Of a DNA stretch of 64,000 nucleotides, positions 40,804-52,635 are shown piece by piece. A program made the position numbers and the translations under genes. Numbering within the stretch: position 1 is the first letter of the stretch; each line of letters starts with the position of its first letter. The notes beneath the pieces are model-generated. The model was not told the origin of the DNA, did no database searches, and was given only the letters and a program-made list of their open reading frames with translations. The stretch covers positions 620,001 through 684,000 of the forward strand of contig NC_090771.1 of assembly GCF_001761485.1 (NCBI RefSeq), read 5' to 3'. Origin of the DNA: Yarrowia lipolytica. Its lineage: Eukaryota > Ascomycota > Dipodascomycetes > Dipodascales.

Positions 40804-41599
40804 TTCTGCTCTTCAGATGACTTGTAGATGAGATGGATGAGATGGTCTTGCGGGAGACCGCATCTCTATATATCCACATTCACATGTATGCATGGAACAG
40901 TGGGTGGGCAGCAATAAGGTTCAGCGGGGAAATTGCAACCTGCAAAAAACACAAAATCAAACCGGCCAGCCGAAACGAAAAATCGCAAAGTCAAAAATTC
41001 AAAAATTCAAGCCAAACCCAATCAGTAGAGCCAAAACACAAAGTCAACATACTGTCAACGTGTGAAAGAGAAGGGAGAGAAGAGCGAAGAGGTGTCATTG
41101 AGGGGAGGTTGGTGGAGCTCGACGACCGCGTGAATGTCGCCACTTTTCCATCCCCCGCTCGAACCGCCCCTCGGGCCGCTCCCCAAACTGCTCCTCGATC
41201 CGCAGCCACCCCTCTCCAATTCCTCCTCTGGTCCTGTGGGTGCCGTGTGAGCCGAAACCAAACTTTCAAACCCACGGTCCGCTACTGTTGGTCCTCTGCG
41301 GCGGCTCCCACGGGCGCAGGGTGCGGCTTGGAACAACTGGTAGGTGATGGCGACTCTGGACAGACTGCGTGGTCATAGGTCACGAGCACACCCGATGAGC
41401 CGACGCATCGTGCGGAATCGAGACAAGATGAGCCGAGGCCAGAAGAGTCCCGTTGGATCGAACACAGGAGCCCCGATTGCTTGCCCTCCGCCCTCCGCCC
41501 TACGCCATCTGGCCTCTGTCCTCCGCCCTTGCCACCTCCTCATCCTCTCCCCCGATCCTTTTCCCCAGTTCCCCACTATCACGTTGCCTTGGTTTTGGG

Positions 41600-41742
41600 A
41601 TTTTTTTGCCCTTTTTTGCACTTTTCGCCTGTCGCCTTGTGCACTTGTTTTCGCCTCTTTCGCCTTTCGCCTTGTGCACTTTTTCGCCTCTTTCGCCTTT
41701 CGTCTCTCGCCTCGCTTTCGCCCTCTCTTTCGCTCGCCTCTT
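41600..41742. repeat. TTTCGCC / TTGTGCACTT repeat block
   Basis: Pyrimidine-rich array. TTCGCCTTTCGCCTTGTGCACTT occurs twice, with many extra TTTCGCC units around it. Minus-strand frames read as a Lys/Arg/Glu/Ala repeat. Confidence 0.75.
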
Positions 41743-44700
41743 GTTCCCATCGCCTCGGTCAACCGGCGGCGTCTGCAATGGGTCACACCAAACGATAGAG
41801 TTCGCCGCAACGACTCACTGGCACCGTCCGTCTGCGACCCCACAGCGATAACAGACAATATCACGCATCGGCGTCATCGGCAGCCACCCGGTCTAACAGC
41901 TCACTAATCGCTAGCGTCGGACAGAACGTAACATTGCACCCTGATACGTGATACGTGGTGCACTACGGCGGTGATACAACCACATGTGCTGGAGTCAGGG
42001 CGGTGAGCCACACTTGATCGGTGAGTCAAAACCGATGGAAAACTGAGACCGCAAGGAAGATGGTGTCAGACATGAGGTACGTACGATACTGTACTTGTAT
42101 CCACAGTACTTGTAGATTTGGTTGCCAATTGCCTCCGGCTTTGTCTGATCCAGAGCTACACCAACACAACCCTCAGGTTACCTTTTCGGTCACGACATGC
42201 ACACGGACGGAGTCGTGGGCACCACTCTCTCCCACACCCAAAGCGAGTGGGGGGCGCGCGCTGGCTCCTTCCTCCTCGCTTTCGGAGCGACTCTGTACAC
42301 CACCAAACGTTGCAAAGTTCAGGGTGCATGGAACTTTTTTAAGCTTCTCGAACCTGTGGATCCCCCTGGCAAAAATAGAACCTGGCGGTAAACGTGGGAG
42401 ACCCGTGGGAGACGTCGCTACCGCCGTCGCCTGGTTGAATTCGCCTTTCCCGTGTCCTTCTGCACCGCGTTTCACCGTCAAAATCAGCCCCTCAACTGGG
42501 TACCCAAAACACACTCCTCCTATTGTCTTCCAATCTTGTTATGCATTGCAACATGCCTTACTTGGCAGATAGTTGGGTTGTGTAAGAAGACTGGCCCCAC
42601 CGAAATACAAAAAAAGCCATACAGCAGCTCGATGAGACGATAAACAACACATTAGAGAAGCAATAGCTCAGGCTTGCTATGTCGCTCTGCCACGCATCTC
42701 TGTGGAAAAAGGCGGGGAGACCTGCTGCAGTTGTGTTGATACGGCGGGGAGAACTGCTGCAGTTGTATTGATACACTAGGGTCTGTGAAGTTGTGTGCAC
42801 ATACACAGTACAGTACCGATACATTCTGGCGTTGATACCTAGTATCAAACACGATTGTCCATCTTCTATCAACTCATGCCACGTTTCTCGCGACACCCTC
42901 TCTTTCTCGCAACACTGTCTCTCACAACAATGTCTCTTTCGCAACACTTTTCCTCATAAGCAGAGATCTTTCCTGCGCTCACGGTCATAAGTCATAGCTA
43001 TAGAGCGCGGCAAACTTGGTCTAACGCCCGTTGTAGAGCGCTAAACGAGCAGAAAAAGGGGAATCGCTCTGTTGCGGGGTGGATAAGAGGGGTGTTATGG
43101 ATTCTCGGTGGCTCTACGGACCCTGGGTCGTGGGCGTGATGTTATCTGGTGTAACGTGTCAGATACCACTGCTAGTAGAGCCCGTATTTGGACCAGAATA
43201 GTTTTGGTACGATAGCAGACCAGTGTATAACGCACACGAGCATGTGTGGAGCCAAATATGGAGCTAGTCATACCGCTGGAAGCAGGTGGACAGTTCCAAT
43301 TTAAAGCCCTTGTCTGTACGAGCACGTTGATATTACTTCTTCGCACCCTTGTCATACAAATATTCGTCAACATGTCGACCTCGATACAAATAACCTCCAC
43401 CCTTTGCATGGCCAGTGTCGTATCGAAAACGATGCAGCTTGGGAGGTGGTGTGAATTGTTCATGATTTACAAGGGTTACATGGATAAGAATGGCACCTTT
43501 TTGATGCTTGGATATGGCTGGTTGCAACGGTGTTGTTTGTTTTTCATTTGGACCAACGCTGCCATCTCCAGATGCCGTTCTTTCGGCGGCTAATCCGCGC
43601 TAATGTGAGGTATAATCCGATCAAGATTTATCGCACAGGAGCTGTTCAGGTATTGTGGTCGTTTTATGAACAGCATCTTCGATTGGATTGAACCAGAATT
43701 GACCACGGACGCTAGCAAACAAGACGTATCCGTCCTCTCAAAAATTTGGGCTACTTCCATCCGCCCTTTTCACCAGAAACACAACATTCCCATCAGGACC
43801 TATAAATGAGCACCCCTCCGGGAAGTCACAGGGTCAGCGTAGTAGTACGAGCACATGCAATAGGAGACCAAGTGACGGTGGATTCGTATCTCTCTCCTGT
43901 TTGGGCATTGTGGCACTTTTGGTATTGCTATCTTCCTCATTTGGTAGTTGGACTGGTTCCATTTTTGACATAATATCCTCCTGAAATATGGGTGGAAAAA
44001 ATACGTCAAATAAATGAGCGGAAAGAGCAACTCTCAGGGAAGAAATAAAAGCATTTATTTTGAACGAGATTGTCCACGAGATTGCCACAACTGCCAAGTT
44101 TCAAATATTTTAGGCGGAGTATCGTCCACCACATTTAGCAGGTGGGACATTGTCAAAAATGAGCGATCTTTGGGCTGAAATGGCACCACAAGTGGGAACA
44201 AACTCCAGAGAAAAAGTTGTTGGATTGAATCTCCACATTCTCGTTGATCGAATGTCAAAATACTGGCGAGAATTGTTTACTTGTGGGCCAATAAAGAGTC
44301 TTCCAAGGGTCTCTGTAGACAATCTTGATCTAACCTGACAAATAAGTTCAACATATTGAACCTACTCGATCGAACAAAGTGACACAGGTAGGTGTATTGA
44401 TGCCTTAATCGATCGATCCACGGTAGAATTGCCACTCGTCCTGCCAACTCGGATTCGTTATACGTCCTGCGTATCTAGTTTTATCTGTCAAAACCATTTT
44501 TGTTGCCGTCTAGAAGTTACCAAGCTCATCTATCATCTGCTGGAGTTTCCTGAATATCACCATTTTCCGTTCAATTTTCCGTTCCCGTCAAAAATGTCCG
44601 TCATCAGTGAATAATCTCCACCAGGTCTCAGTTCTGCCATTTGAATTTCATATTGGAGACGTTGACAAAAGGTTAAGAGGGGCATGTGCACTGTTGATAG

Positions 44701-45265
44701 TCCCAGAAAGCCCTTCCGTTCTTGCTCCTGTTCTTCCCGCTCTTGCTCCCCCATGTCTCTCTGCGGGTCTCTCCATGTCTGACAATGTCTCTGTCCGTGT
44801 CTCTGTCCCTGTTTCACCAAGGTTGCGAGTATGATGATTGATTGACTTGGGGAGATGGAGTCTAGACCGGGCTATGTTAGCTGTAGATTCCGTCTTGGTG
44901 TTGATGAAATGGTCTCGGTCTAGACCGGGCTATGTTGTAGATTTGGTCTTGGTGTCGTTGATCTCATCTCGGTCAGACAATTCTCCTGAACTTGTCCTTA
45001 ACCCACCTCGTTTCGCTTCCTCCAAGCCCGACTACCTCCCCTCCATGATTCGAGATTGCTCTTCCTTGCCTCTCTCCTTATCGCCAATCACACCATGGAC
45101 TCTCACGATCACCGTGCCATGTCTCACCTCACGCCTGACGGTCGCCCGATTCACAGCTGATAAAGTTGGTTTGCTGGGCGACACCTCTTCTCAGACACAG
45201 CGATCGGCCGAAAGATCGAGAGACGTGCTGGCGTGACTTTGGCGAACTTCCAGTGATAGGGTTTC

Positions 45266-45291
45266 AAAAAAAAAAAAAAAAAAAAAAAAAA
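45266..45291. repeat. Poly-A run of 26
   Basis: Uninterrupted A-run; no associated element was recognised. Confidence 0.9.
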
Positions 45292-48200
45292 GAACCCAAG
45301 CTCCAGGCGGATGATGGGAACCTCAGACGGCGGGAAGTGGGCGAAATGTGGATTCTACGGTACCATGCTGTTCATCAGACCCCAGAGTACCCCAACGTTT
45401 CTTTTCGTGTTAATAGCATCCCTATGGGCAAAGTTGATCCTCTAGAACTCTCCATATACTGAAGAGTTCCAGCGAAGTCCGTGACTTACTTGATTTTTTG
45501 TTAAGGCCATGGCTAAACAACGACCTGCTTTTGGGGACTCCGAAGATCCATAAACGGCGCGCCGGTTCCAGATTGCAATATCTATGAGACTAACAGACAC
45601 TGTTGTGTCTTTTATCCAGCTCTCAACTCCCTTCCGTGGCCCAACGGTGTACTCACACGCTCCGTTCGCTTGTGATACCCTCCACAACACGAACACGCTA
45701 CTACCAATGACCATTCACTAGAATCCCATGAATGAGACACAATAACGGTTTCTAGAAGTGTCTCATTTGATTGTAAGATGAGACCGACCAATTTTCGACA
45801 CTTTTTCCAAATCTTCTGGATCCCAAAACGTCCTAACAACCCGTTCAAAGGGGTTCTACACATTACCAATCCCATCATTGCAACACCACCTCCTGATAAA
45901 GACCCCCACATTCCATCAGAGACCCGCGAAATCTCCGTATTGTACCAAGACTGAGCACAATAACGGGACATGTTGTAGGGTCACATCCGGGCGCGTCTCG
46001 CCGTTTTGACACCCTTAGTGCTGTTTTGGACGTGCTAAACAGTTCCTAGTGCCCCCACCATGACATTGGAACACTAATGCAACATTCTGCCAATTATACA
46101 CTAGGGCTTCGGGGAGCACTCGGAGAATATTAGCTGTCTCCCATCATAACTGACACCTATGGATGAGAATGGGGAGTTGGAGTGTCGCGGAAGTCGTGGA
46201 AGTCGTAGAAGCGTCGCCGGGTGGTAATCGGCCAATTTCGGAGAATTCAATTATGGAATCGACTAGAAGTGTTTCATTGGGCTCTAGTAATCCTACATTG
46301 AACTACTCGTGTGCACAATTCATTGTCCAAGCGTTGCATCCTAGGTCACAGAGGGGTAGCTGTCAATGCCAACCAACATGGCGTCGTGTTTCGTGCATAA
46401 TCCAGGTAATGTAGCTCAGTGGTGTAGTAGATGCCAAGTCACGTGAGAGGCTGTTGGTCCTGCGGTATATTCGGGGGAGTGGGCGGGTCATCTACCTCTT
46501 TAGGGAGGGGGGGTTGATAGTTGAAACTGATACTGCAACGTTGATACGAGCGACATGAATGTTTGAAGGGGCTTTGAATGTGGTTTGGTGTTTAGTAGGT
46601 AGTTCAGTTTTCGGATTGGGGAATTCATTTCGTCTTTCTCTGTGTATTTCATGGCTTCGTGGCCATCTCTTTGCCCTCGTCTTCATTGGCTCACTATCGT
46701 AGACCCGACAAGAGAGCTTGGAGACTTCGGATCAATTTGGTAAACGTCTTGATTGTAGATTTATGCCGGAGACGTTCTCGGAAGAGCTGCTAAGATCCAA
46801 AGGAGGCTTCTGGAGTGACACCTTGATGACATCTAAAGATAGGCTAGCGGGAAAACTCCACACCTAGGTTTTTCCAGGTTTTTCCAGGTCGAACAAACGG
46901 AAAAAACAACCGTTAGTGAGTAATATAGATCTCTATGTCATTATAAATTCATCGGTCAAGTTTGCAGCTCGACTCGATTACTATTCGTCGAGTTCTACAG
47001 ACAGTTAAATGATACCGATGGTAAGTCTTGTCACTCCTAGACCTAGACTTCAAGCGACATTCTGACAGCTACCAAAAGGAATATTGACAGGGACTCATTC
47101 CAATTCAATAAGTGTTTAACACTCCTAAATCTGTAAAAACCTCCTTTTTCTGTTGAGAGCGAACATTATTGATCTCGCAGAGTTGGACTGTCGGAGGGGG
47201 ACGTAAAGGAAGGAGCAAGTCCAGTGTCTTCGTCAGTTGAGTTTAGTATCGGTTTATAATATCACCTCAGCTAAGATTAGTGGGATATATTAGATCTCTG
47301 TGAATGACCAGTTTTGGTCTAGCCAACGACTCCCGTTTACTTAACTCCATTAACTAAATCCGGCCAGTCACTTGATGATCTACTTTAACCACATCCGGAG
47401 TCTCCATCAGGGCTTGCTCCACAAAAACAGTACTACACCTTCGGCGCCTCCTCAAATAACCCACACTCACCCCACTCACCCCACTTGCATCCTCGCATCC
47501 ATCACAAGACCCGGCCTTGTCCCTGATCCCCTAGCCCCGTGCCTCTCTCCGTTAGCCCTAGCTGTGGGGTACAGCCTGCAGTTCCAGGCACCGCACAGAC
47601 TCAGAAACAAGCGAGACGGACTGAGTCAGATGTTCAATGCGGAGTATCTGGTTGATTCTCTAGTACCTTGTTGGTGGAGTCCTTGTTAGTCTTCTCCACA
47701 GCCATTCTGGCTTTCAGGGCAGGTTTGCGAGTACGATGCCGTTTTGAGCTGAAAGAGAGACCGCAAGTCGATCTTTTGGAGACTACAACCTGGAGAATTC
47801 TGGCATAATTGCTCTTTCGGATACGCCAAAGACAAGTTTACCAACTCCAGGAGCAAAAATCCAACCTCTCTGTCCATCTTCGGTGTAGTATCATACATGC
47901 AGTATCATACCAATAGCTACACACGGAGGGGACGGCGTAGTTTGAGCAGTGGGGATGGTGTGGGGGAGGAATCGGCTTGTAGAGACATCCAAAGGGGTTC
48001 CGTCTTTTATTTTCCCGTCCAATGGTGTATTGGAATTGTACCGTACGAGTAGCAGTCTTCGAATCCCGTTCCAATGCTCGATACCGTCGTTACCAGTATA
48101 GTATCGTCCAGTAAGAAAGACAACTTGACGACTCCCGTCATCAAGACCTCCAAAATCCCTCCAAATACTGTTTCAGGTGTCGATGTGTCGATATCGTCGT

Positions 48201-48340
48201 ACCACTCGTATGTACCTACATACCATTCACCTCAACAAACGCCAATACTATGTATTGTCCTTCTACAGTCAATACGACACAAGTGCACACACATGAACGA
48301 CAACACAACCGCGCAAATGGGTAAAAACCTGTTTACTGGC

Positions 48341-48376
48341 CTCTTTGTGCTCTCTTTGTGCTCTCTCTTTGTGCTC
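48341..48376. repeat. CTCTTTGTG triplicate
   Basis: Three units, CTCTTTGTG CTCTCTTTGTG CTC. Confidence 0.75.
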
Positions 48377-49208
48377 AACTTGATTGTTTTTTTCTGAGAC
48401 TCGCGCCGTCTCCGTCTTTGTACGCATGTCCACACATCCCCACATTTTTCGGTGCATGAGCAGCGCACCCTCCTATACCCGAATCGGGACTATCGGACAG
48501 ACTCCGGAGATACGGAGATTAGTGATCCGTGGGTGATCGGAGGCCACGTGAGCGTGGGTTTTATAAAGAGCCGCAGTCTGTGGCGAATTCCGCTCACCTT
48601 TGGTCATTTTGGGCGATTTGGGGGTGGCGGTGTGTTGACTCCCTTTATATAGTTGACTCTTTTCGATCAGTTGATCCGTCTCCAAGTATAATTTCAGACT
48701 TTCAACTAACCTCAATTAATAGCCGTGTAAAATCGGGTCCGTAGTTGAAACATCTAGCAAGCTGAAAGAACAAAACTCGATTCGGAATTCGTGCGGTTTT
48801 ATTCTAAAGCGAAGGGACTGAATTGCAATTCCGGTGTCAATCCATGAATCACCCCTACAAGTAGTCTTTCATACATGGCTCTGAGGGAATTATTTTCTAT
48901 TCTATTATTTTATATTCAATTTTTTATTCTAAATTCATTTTTTTATTTTATTCAAATTATTTTTATTTCCAGGAAAATACACTCCAGTTCCTTGAGAACT
49001 AAAGACAATATTATACCCGCAAATCGGATTCAGATTCCGATGTAAAAAAGAGGGCATGGCACTCGTGTTCGTTTGCTCACGTAAATCCCCCGTTCCATCT
49101 TTGTACCGGATAAATATATGTATTATATTCTATTTTTTTATCCTAATGACTTTTCGAAAATCTTGCTTTGAGCTCAAATTGTGCATCCCACCTCTGAACC
49201 CCACAGCT

Positions 49209-49282
49209 GGTTTCTTGGTCTAGTTGGTCATGGCATCTGCTTAACACGCAGAACGTCGGCAGTTCGATCCTGCCAGAAATCA
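49209..49282 (+). tRNA. tRNA-Val(AAC)
   Basis: 74 nt, no intron. Acceptor GGTTTCT pairs with AGAAATC, with A as discriminator. The anticodon stem TCTGC/GCAGA encloses loop TTAACAC, giving anticodon AAC (valine; A34 is expected to be inosine). The T arm GGCAGTTCGATCCTGCC is intact. Confidence 0.95.
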
Positions 49283-49283
49283 C

Positions 49284-49289
49284 TTTTTT
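49284..49289 (+). terminator. Pol III terminator of tRNA-Val
   Basis: T6 starts two bases after the tRNA end. Confidence 0.8.
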
Positions 49290-50624
49290 AGCCCCCGGGC
49301 GCTCTTTTGCTATCTTCTCTCGGTATTTCTGCAACCTTCCAAGCATGGGGGCCGGGTCTGGACATGAAGAACTGCGATATCACAAGTTTTTGCTGGTGAA
49401 CAGAGGCTACATCAATACAATTCCCAGGTATGTCTCATTGAATGGTAAAGTTTTTGAACTACTATGTCTTCATTTTTTGTTCTGAGGGACTCTTGCTAGG
49501 ATACAGCCATCGCCAATTCCCCCAGCTCTGAAAACAACAACTACATTCAAAGAAGCAATCAAAGAATCAAGATTAGTAATATCCAACATTTTATCAATGA
49601 AACGGCGTCTTCAAAACCTCTTGGGTTTTCGTGAGCCCCGGACCCGGAGGTTGGCATACCACATTGGAAGTCCTTCGGTGCCATGTCTCTTCATACATTC
49701 TCTGTCTTCTTCTCCTGTTCCTCTATGTTGCGGTTCCGGCAAAGCAACTACTTGGTAAAAAAGCACCAGAAATATGAGAACCATTTCCTACCATCGTTCA
49801 GACAGCCCGTTCAGAAGCCACTTTTGGTGCCGCACTTGAGAGGGAGCCCAGAGTCAAGAGGATCAAGTTTGTCTAACTTCTCAAAAGCGCAATGTGGAGA
49901 CGAATTTGATAGGTCGCTGAAAATAATGATCCTAAAAGTGCACTCTCTGCTGCTACTGTAGATACGTTTCTAAGAAGTGACTCTCTGCTGCTCTGTCGAT
50001 ACGCTTCCTTGGCTTATGCTCTAGTTCATCGTCTCAGCTACCTCTTGTTTATGGGACATGGAGCTGCCATATTGCAGTTCAAACGAAACTAGGGTGATCT
50101 CGGATTGCCATAAGTACACATCACAACTTCCCACGGACAGTACTTCCAACTACCCCCTAGCATCTGTCTCTTCTGGCCTTCACTACAGTAGATGCGGATG
50201 CAAAGGTTGAAATCCTCGATTGAAACCGGAACTGTTCTCCAGAGCATCAATAGACATCCATATTCCTCAATTGCCTCTTTTTCGGGCACTTCAATGGGAT
50301 TCTGATGGATTTATCACCCACTTTCACTCCTCTAGCAACTTTCACTCCTCTAACATCTTTGACGACACCCAGATGTTCCCCTCAGTTTGACCACTAGAAG
50401 AGATTTTGGGCTGAAAACTCAACTCCGCATTCCTTTGTGTTACTTTAGTTGATTTCTAAAAAATGGTCCCCATCGATCCACTCCATCGGCCCCCTGGCAC
50501 CATTCTTATCGGTCCCACCCATCGTTCGGCATCCAAGCCAAATATCCCTAAGCCGCGCAACCTTAAATTACACTCCACTTTATCGACCAACATCACCACT
50601 TGTCATCTTCAATCTCGCCACAAC
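49290..50624. other. Intergenic, tRNA-Val to kinase gene
   Basis: No gene recognised. The kinase frame is open from an ATG at 50463, so the last 160 bp may be coding if that start is used. Confidence 0.5.
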
Positions 50625-51698
50625 ATGACTAGTTACATCAAAGACTGCTTCTACTCGCTATCTACTTGCATAAGCTGCTTCCCGTCGCCGCAGCTGCGCA
50701 TCAACAACCGGTCGTTCAAAATCCGAAAGCTTTTGGGCGAGGGAGGCTTTGCTTTCGTGTACCTGGTGGAAACACGTGGTCAGGAGTTGTTTGCTCTCAA
50801 AAAGATCCGATGCCCGTTCGGACCCGAGTCCGTTCAGACGGCGATGCGCGAGGTGGACGCTTACAAGACTTTTGACAGCCCTTACATCATCAAGTACGTG
50901 GACAGCAGCGTGGAACAGGAGGCTGACGGAAGCAAATCGGTGTACATCCTGCTACCCTACCTCAAAAACGGCAACCTGCAGGACGCAATCAACGACCATG
51001 TGATGAACGGTACCCATTTTTCCGAGGAGGAACTAATGGCCCTGGTGGTGGAGATTTGCCATGCTATCAAGACTCTCCATCAACACAGAATTGGAGGAGA
51101 CGTGTCGACAACTACCACTGTGCCCCAGTCATCGTACAGATTGGGAGACGATGAGGAGCAAGGTCTGGTGGCTGCTGATGAACTCAACAACAGCGCCAAT
51201 GCCACCCCTCTGTCTGAACTTGTCCCCTATGCACACAGAGACATCAAGCCCGCAAACATCATGCTCAGTGACAATGGACGGCCCATTTTGATGGATTTGG
51301 GTTCTTGTTCGCGTGCTCGAATTGACGTTTCCTCTCGGCAAAAAGCGCTCGAACTGCAGGACATGGCTGCCGAGCAGTGTTCCATGCCGTATCGAGCTCC
51401 GGAGCTCTTTGACGTCAAGACTGGTGCAAACATTGACGAGCGAGTTGATGTTTGGTCGCTAGGCTGCACTATCTACACTCTCATGTACTTCACTTCGCCA
51501 TTTGAGCATCAGACTAACGAGACTGGAGCTTCTCTCAACCTGGCTATCATGAACGGACATTTCACCATGCCTGCTTCGCCAGAGTACTCGGACCAGCTCA
51601 AGGGTTTGGTCAAGAAGTGTCTGATTGTCGATCCTCAGGAGCGACCTTTCATTGACGATGTACTGAAGGCCGCAAGTGAGGAATATCGGGAGGTTTAA
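50625..51698 (+). CDS. ENV7: ENV7/STK16-like palmitoylated protein kinase
   Basis: A 357-aa serine/threonine kinase of the NAK/STK16 group. Cys8, Cys15 and Cys18 sit just before the kinase domain and fit the N-terminal palmitoylation seen in vacuolar Env7 and in STK16. The glycine loop is GEGGFAFVY (38-46) and the ATP lysine is Lys59. The catalytic loop is HRDIKPANIM. DLGS replaces DFG, a hallmark of STK16. The APE motif is YRAPELFD. An acidic insert of about 50 residues lies just before HRDIKP, as in fungal Env7. Yeast Env7 acts at the vacuole membrane, limiting fusion. ATG 50463 is in frame and would add 54 residues rich in Pro, His and Thr; 50625 is preferred because it places the cysteines near the N terminus and matches family length. 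No intron. Confidence 0.9.
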   Translation: MTSYIKDCFYSLSTCISCFPSPQLRINNRSFKIRKLLGEGGFAFVYLVETRGQELFALKKIRCPFGPESVQTAMREVDAYKTFDSPYIIKYVDSSVEQEADGSKSVYILLPYLKNGNLQDAINDHVMNGTHFSEEELMALVVEICHAIKTLHQHRIGGDVSTTTTVPQSSYRLGDDEEQGLVAADELNNSANATPLSELVPYAHRDIKPANIMLSDNGRPILMDLGSCSRARIDVSSRQKALELQDMAAEQCSMPYRAPELFDVKTGANIDERVDVWSLGCTIYTLMYFTSPFEHQTNETGASLNLAIMNGHFTMPASPEYSDQLKGLVKKCLIVDPQERPFIDDVLKAASEEYREV

Positions 51699-52198
51699 GT
51701 GACTCGCTTCAAAGGCTCTTAGGTTGGACGCGCGGTGACACATTCATTCAGCATCGCTTATAAAGTATGCGGAGTGTGGCATTTAAGGTGAGTTCTTAAG
51801 TCTTCGCGACCTTCCTCATAATGGAGTGCGAGTAGAGTGCAGTGAGCCACATTAGAAGGAGTGGGGATCAGCAGTGCGCGCTTTTGTTGCTTGCCAGCTT
51901 CATTGGGAGGGGGCTTATGCTGTGATACATTCCTTCTCCCGTCAGATCCACAAGGAGATGTCTGTGGATGGGCGTCTTTGGATTGGCGACATCGTTACAG
52001 TTGGTGGAAAAGAGCTGATGGTTCTCGTTGGTATAATTTATAAACAATAATAGAAAGTGACGATGGTGCTGCTGTTGGACTGGGAGCCTGTGAGTGTATC
52101 CCTACATTCAGTTCGTTCCGGTAGTTGTTTACAGTATCTACGAATGAAGACGGGTCTTGTAGGGTACCAGTAGCAGTTCAAGCAAAGTGGGCCTATGA

Positions 52199-52258
52199 TA
52201 CAAGTACAAGTACAAGTAAAAGTAAACGTAAAGGGGCACTTGTACCTGTACAAGTAGG
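52199..52258. repeat. CAAGTA array with inverted copy
   Basis: Four direct CAAGTA/AAAGTA units are followed by CACTTGTACCTGTACAAGTA, which is itself nearly palindromic, so the whole can fold into a hairpin. It is a dense example of the TACTTGTA words scattered through this window. Confidence 0.7.
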
Positions 52259-52511
52259 ACAGGTGATTCTTCGTTATGAGCACTCCATAATCTCTTCGGA
52301 TTGTCACCACTTGTAGTTTTACCTAGTATATACATCTAACTTAGGTGCTCTACAAGTCCTTTACTGAAGATCAGCTTGTAGATAGACAATGAAGATATTT
52401 TGAGAGATTTATATTTCTATGAAATTGCAAAAAAACATATAAAACTAAATATTTCATTTTTTTATTTTTATCTAATTTATCCGAATTTTTTAAATCCATT
52501 CATTCGGTGAT

Positions 52512-52540
52512 ATGACCCCGAAGGTCATCTTCAAAAGAAG
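52512..52540. repeat. Two adjacent small hairpins
   Basis: ATGACC (52512-52517) pairs with GGTCAT (52523-52528). It is directly followed by CTTC-AAAA-GAAG (52529-52540). Confidence 0.6.
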
Positions 52541-52635
52541 GTTGTCCCACATTAGCCATGAGTACTTGTAGTCAGGTTATGACCACCAGGACCTCGCTTA
52601 TTATGCATATTAGCGTCAGCCACCAAAACTAATTA

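Larger units (their letters stand above)
40704..49208. other. Second gene desert of about 8.5 kb
   Basis: No recognisable gene on either strand. The 5' flank of the Mth1/Std1-like gene has a CACCAG-type repeat. The rest holds C/T-rich repeats (41.56-41.76 kb), a 26-A run (45266) and scattered TACTGTAC words. A minus-strand donor-like GTGAGTAC near 45658 and acceptor-like CTAACATAG near 44869 were tested as an intron, but the flanks did not read as a protein. Overlapping frames at 44055-44338 look mildly protein-like on both strands, with no family match. Confidence 0.45.
51699..52635. other. Intergenic, kinase gene to YOS1
   Basis: No gene seen. Contains a CAAGTA array with an inverted copy (52199-52258), an A/T-rich tract (52430-52500) and two consecutive hairpins at 52512-52540. 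Confidence 0.5.

Noticed and set aside
41373-41864. Minus-strand Lys/Arg/Glu-rich frame
   Set aside because: Produced by the TTTCGCC repeat block, not a gene.
44869-45714. Possible spliced minus-strand gene (GTGAGTAC near 45658, CTAACATAG near 44869)
   Set aside because: The joined frame beyond the acceptor becomes Thr/Arg/Glu repeat-like sequence without features; the splice sites are probably chance.
46411-46440. tRNA-like A box (TAGCTCAGTGGT)
   Set aside because: No matching B box, anticodon arm or acceptor pairing downstream.
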